64,000 nucleotides of DNA from assembly GCF_902499125.1 (NCBI RefSeq), contig NZ_CABVPX010000003.1, forward strand, positions 1 to 64,000, given 5' to 3'. Shown in pieces: positions 61,798 through 64,000 of this stretch. The DNA is from Burkholderia arboris (lineage in GTDB: Bacteria; Pseudomonadota; Gammaproteobacteria; Burkholderiales; Burkholderiaceae). The position numbers and the translations under genes are program-made. A model generated the notes under the pieces. It saw only the letters and a program-made list of their open reading frames with translations. It searched no databases and was not told where the DNA came from. Position 1 is the first letter of the stretch, and each line of letters begins with the position of its first letter.

Positions 61798-63165
61798 TTA
61801 ACGCGCGCGATGAGCACGCTTCGCGACGGCCGCCTCGCGGTTCGCGTTGCGCTGCAGCCGGTCGACTTGCGACAGCAGCGCTTCGTGGTGCTCTTCGAGC
61901 GTCATCAGCGTTGCCTGCTGCGTCGACAGATCGGCCGCGAGGCGATCGATCCGCTGCTGCTTCGACGCCACGTCCTGCTTCAGGTGCGCGATCTGCCGCG
62001 TTTGCATCACCAGTGCAACGAGCCCCGCCAGCACGACGACGGCCAGCGCCAGCAGCAGGCGGTTGACGCGGCGCATCTCGCGATCGGCCGTGTGCGTCAG
62101 GCCGTCCACGTCGGCCTGCAGCGCGGCGAGCCGGTCGGTCAGCGGGCGCAGGTGCGTGTCCGGGTCGAACGCCGGCGCGGCCGGCTGCGCGCGCTCCGAC
62201 GACGGCCTGGTCACGAAAGACGCGGCGGATGCCACCGGCTGCGTGACCGGCGACGGCGAAACGTCGGGCTGAGGCGTCGCTTCGCCGGGCTTCGCGGAAT
62301 GCGCGGCGCTGGCCGGCTCGGCCGGCTGCGCCGGCGTCTGCGGTTCGACCGGCGCAGCGGCAACCGGCGGCAAGTTCGATTCGGTCGCTTCCGGCGTCGA
62401 GTCGGCGCGCGTCGCAACCGCTCCGGATCGCGTTGCCGCCGCTTCGCCTGCACCGGCAGCCGCGCGGCGTTTGCCGCCCGACGATGGGCGGCGCTCTTTC
62501 ACGGCATCGCCGGAGGCTTTCCCGTCGCGCGATTTGACGGCCACGACCTCGGCCGCGGGCTGCTCGACTTCAGCATCCGCCGCTGGCGATTCGATCGCCT
62601 TTGCCGCAGCGCCATCGGACGTTTGCAGCGTGGTTGCCGCCTTCATCGCGTCGTCGGCCGCAGGCACGCCGGCCTTCGTGGCCACGCCATCGGCCGCAGG
62701 CAGATCGGCTGCCTTCGTGACGCGCCCCGCTGCCGATGTACCGGCGGCGTCCGCGGCCGCATCACCTTCCGGCGTCGAAACACCCTCGGCTGCCGCCACG
62801 ACATCCGGCGTCGCCGCACCTTCCGCTGCCGCGTGCACAGCCGAGGCCGCGATCGCCCCCTCCGGCGCGATGAACCCGTCCAGCGAGGCCTGTCGCCCGT
62901 CCGCGACACCGGCTGCCGCGTCGTCTTCCACGACAGCCTCATCGCGCGCCGCACCCGGCGCACGCTCGCCCGGCTCGAGCACCGGATCGCCGAACAGGTC
63001 GAGCGTCCGTTCGTCCCGCAGCGCATCGCCGGCCGGCGCGTTGCCGGGCCGCGCCGTCGCCCTTGCGGACGTGCTGCCTGCGGCAGCGGCCGAGCGCTGG
63101 CGGGAACGGGTCGACGAACGACTGGAACGGGAACGGGGGCGAGGCAAGGAAACGGATTCGGTCAT
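61798..63165 (-). CDS. Ala/Pro-rich single-pass membrane protein with coiled coil
   Basis: This 455-residue protein has an Arg/Ser-rich N-terminus and a long low-complexity Ala/Pro/Thr/Glu-rich region (about 35-335). One transmembrane helix (LLLALAVVVLAGLVALVM, about 373-390) is flanked by coiled-coil segments: LRPLTDRLAALQADVDGLTH before it, LKQDVASKQQRIDRLAADL and EEHHEALLSQVDRLQ after it. It resembles TolA-like or envelope-spanning scaffold proteins in build only. Function unknown. It lies between the MgtC gene and the palindromic region. Confidence 0.72.
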   Translation of the reverse strand: MTESVSLPRPRSRSSRSSTRSRQRSAAAAGSTSARATARPGNAPAGDALRDERTLDLFGDPVLEPGERAPGAARDEAVVEDDAAAGVADGRQASLDGFIAPEGAIAASAVHAAAEGAATPDVVAAAEGVSTPEGDAAADAAGTSAAGRVTKAADLPAADGVATKAGVPAADDAMKAATTLQTSDGAAAKAIESPAADAEVEQPAAEVVAVKSRDGKASGDAVKERRPSSGGKRRAAAGAGEAAATRSGAVATRADSTPEATESNLPPVAAAPVEPQTPAQPAEPASAAHSAKPGEATPQPDVSPSPVTQPVASAASFVTRPSSERAQPAAPAFDPDTHLRPLTDRLAALQADVDGLTHTADREMRRVNRLLLALAVVVLAGLVALVMQTRQIAHLKQDVASKQQRIDRLAADLSTQQATLMTLEEHHEALLSQVDRLQRNANREAAVAKRAHRAR

Positions 63166-63257
63166 GGAAATCGGATGGCGGGGCCCGCAGGCGCGGAACC
63201 GGATGTCGAACGGAATCGGTGGTCGGTCATTGTCGCATGCCCCGTTGCCGATTCAGC

Positions 63258-63956
63258 CTATTCGTCGCCCGACAGCCCGTTGCCCTCTTCGAAACGCGTG
63301 ACACCCTTCAGCGCCCGCAGCTTGTCGCAGATCGCCCGGTATTCGAGTTCCGACACCCGCGCGAGCGCGATGCGCACTTCGTCGTGCTCGCCCGTATCGT
63401 CGGCGCGCTGCACGATGAACTGCTTCACGCGCGCACTGTCCGGGCCGAGCGCCGCGTGCAGCGAATCGAACGTCAACGCGCCGCTCACGACCGTCAGCGC
63501 GAGCTGGCGCCGCTGGCGCACCGTGAAGTAGCGTCGTTCCAGCGGCTTGATGCCGGCCAGGATGATCAGGATGATGATGGTCGCCGAAATCGACGCGAGA
63601 TAGAGCCCGCCGCCCACCGCGAGGCCGATCGCGGCGACCGACCACAGGCTCGCGGCCGTCGTCAGCCCGCGCACGATCTCGCCGCGCAGCAGGATCGAGC
63701 CCGCGCCGAGGAAGCCGATCCCCGACACGACCTGCGCGGCGATCCGCGACGGATCGAGCACGACGTGGTCGCTGCTGCCGAGCACGTCGGCGAAGCCGAA
63801 CGCCGACACGATCATGATCAGCGTCGAGCCGACGCACACCAGCATGTGCGTGCGCAGGCCGGCCGCCCAAGACAGGCGCTCGCGCTCGAAGCCGATGACA
63901 CTGCCGAGCGCCGCCGCCAGAACGAGCCGCATCACGAGTTCCAGGTTGCTGAGCAT
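63258..63956 (-). CDS. MgtC/SapB-family membrane protein
   Basis: This 232-residue protein has five hydrophobic helices in its first 130 residues, with FERERLSWAAGLRTHMLVCVGS and GIGFLGAGSILLRG, both hallmarks of MgtC/SapB. A C-terminal soluble domain (about 160-230) resembles an ACT fold. Relatives support growth at low Mg2+ and survival in macrophages. AGGAGAG lies before the ATG at 63956. The rest of the window's right edge (63957-64000) is its leader. Confidence 0.9.
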   Translation of the reverse strand: MLSNLELVMRLVLAAALGSVIGFERERLSWAAGLRTHMLVCVGSTLIMIVSAFGFADVLGSSDHVVLDPSRIAAQVVSGIGFLGAGSILLRGEIVRGLTTAASLWSVAAIGLAVGGGLYLASISATIIILIILAGIKPLERRYFTVRQRRQLALTVVSGALTFDSLHAALGPDSARVKQFIVQRADDTGEHDEVRIALARVSELEYRAICDKLRALKGVTRFEEGNGLSGDE

Positions 63957-64000
63957 CCGATTTCTCTCCTTTTTTTGGTGCCGGCCGCGCGGAATGTTTT

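Overview
The window is GC-rich DNA with GC-ending codon use and overlapping antisense shadow frames throughout. The gene set (bhu/hmu-type heme uptake, FabV-type enoyl-ACP reductase, cyanide-insensitive-type bd oxidase, many LysR regulators, DUF748/AsmA-like protein, MgtC-like protein) fits a betaproteobacterium of the genus Burkholderia, most likely the B. cepacia complex. That placement is inferred from protein recognition, not from a database search. The window looks chromosomal. I saw no insertion sequence, prophage, CRISPR array, rRNA or convincing tRNA.

Layout. 1-3 kb: 3' part of a heme ABC uptake operon (hmuT partial, hmuU, hmuV). 3-8 kb: VOC protein, TRIC-type channel, class A penicillin-binding protein, APH(6)-like kinase, ureidoglycine aminohydrolase. 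8-15 kb: small envelope proteins, an isoprenylcysteine methyltransferase-like enzyme, a HIT protein, a secreted propeller, a serine hydrolase and a GST. 15-20 kb: a compact minus-strand cluster of four membrane/redox genes (SDR-membrane fusion, DUF2269, DCC-thiol oxidoreductase fusion, TIGR01777 fusion), followed upstream by a GbsR/MarR-type regulator. A 26-bp inverted repeat of the same design stands before both the cluster and the regulator. 20-30 kb: fabV, small enzymes, a DMT exporter, a YhfC protease, an ArsR-SRPBCC pair, an NahD-like isomerase and a LysR/MFS divergent pair. 30-36 kb: PAP2 phosphatase, GST, persulfide dioxygenase-rhodanese fusion, a hexanucleotide microsatellite, an ArgP-like regulator, DUF1059, threonine aldolase and small envelope proteins. 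37-39.7 kb: cioA-cioB plus a 59-residue third gene, with a perfect FNR/ANR box upstream. 40-47 kb: LysR genes around a complete four-gene ABC importer. 47-55 kb: a secreted phosphodiesterase, a 1261-residue AsmA-like protein and a DUF1254 lipoprotein. 55-57.3 kb: a more AT-rich patch with an OB-fold protein, an XRE repressor with CAATTG operators and a PH/SHOCT protein. 57.5-64 kb: a MerR-type promoter driving a CopA ATPase with four metal-binding domains, short tandem repeats, a 51-residue gene behind paired palindromes, an Ala-rich membrane protein and an MgtC-family protein.

The strongest candidates for something undescribed are the GbsR-controlled membrane redox cluster with its twin operators (15.1-20.0 kb), the AGGG-N4-CCCT palindromes before two unrelated tiny genes, and the 55-57 kb repressor module.
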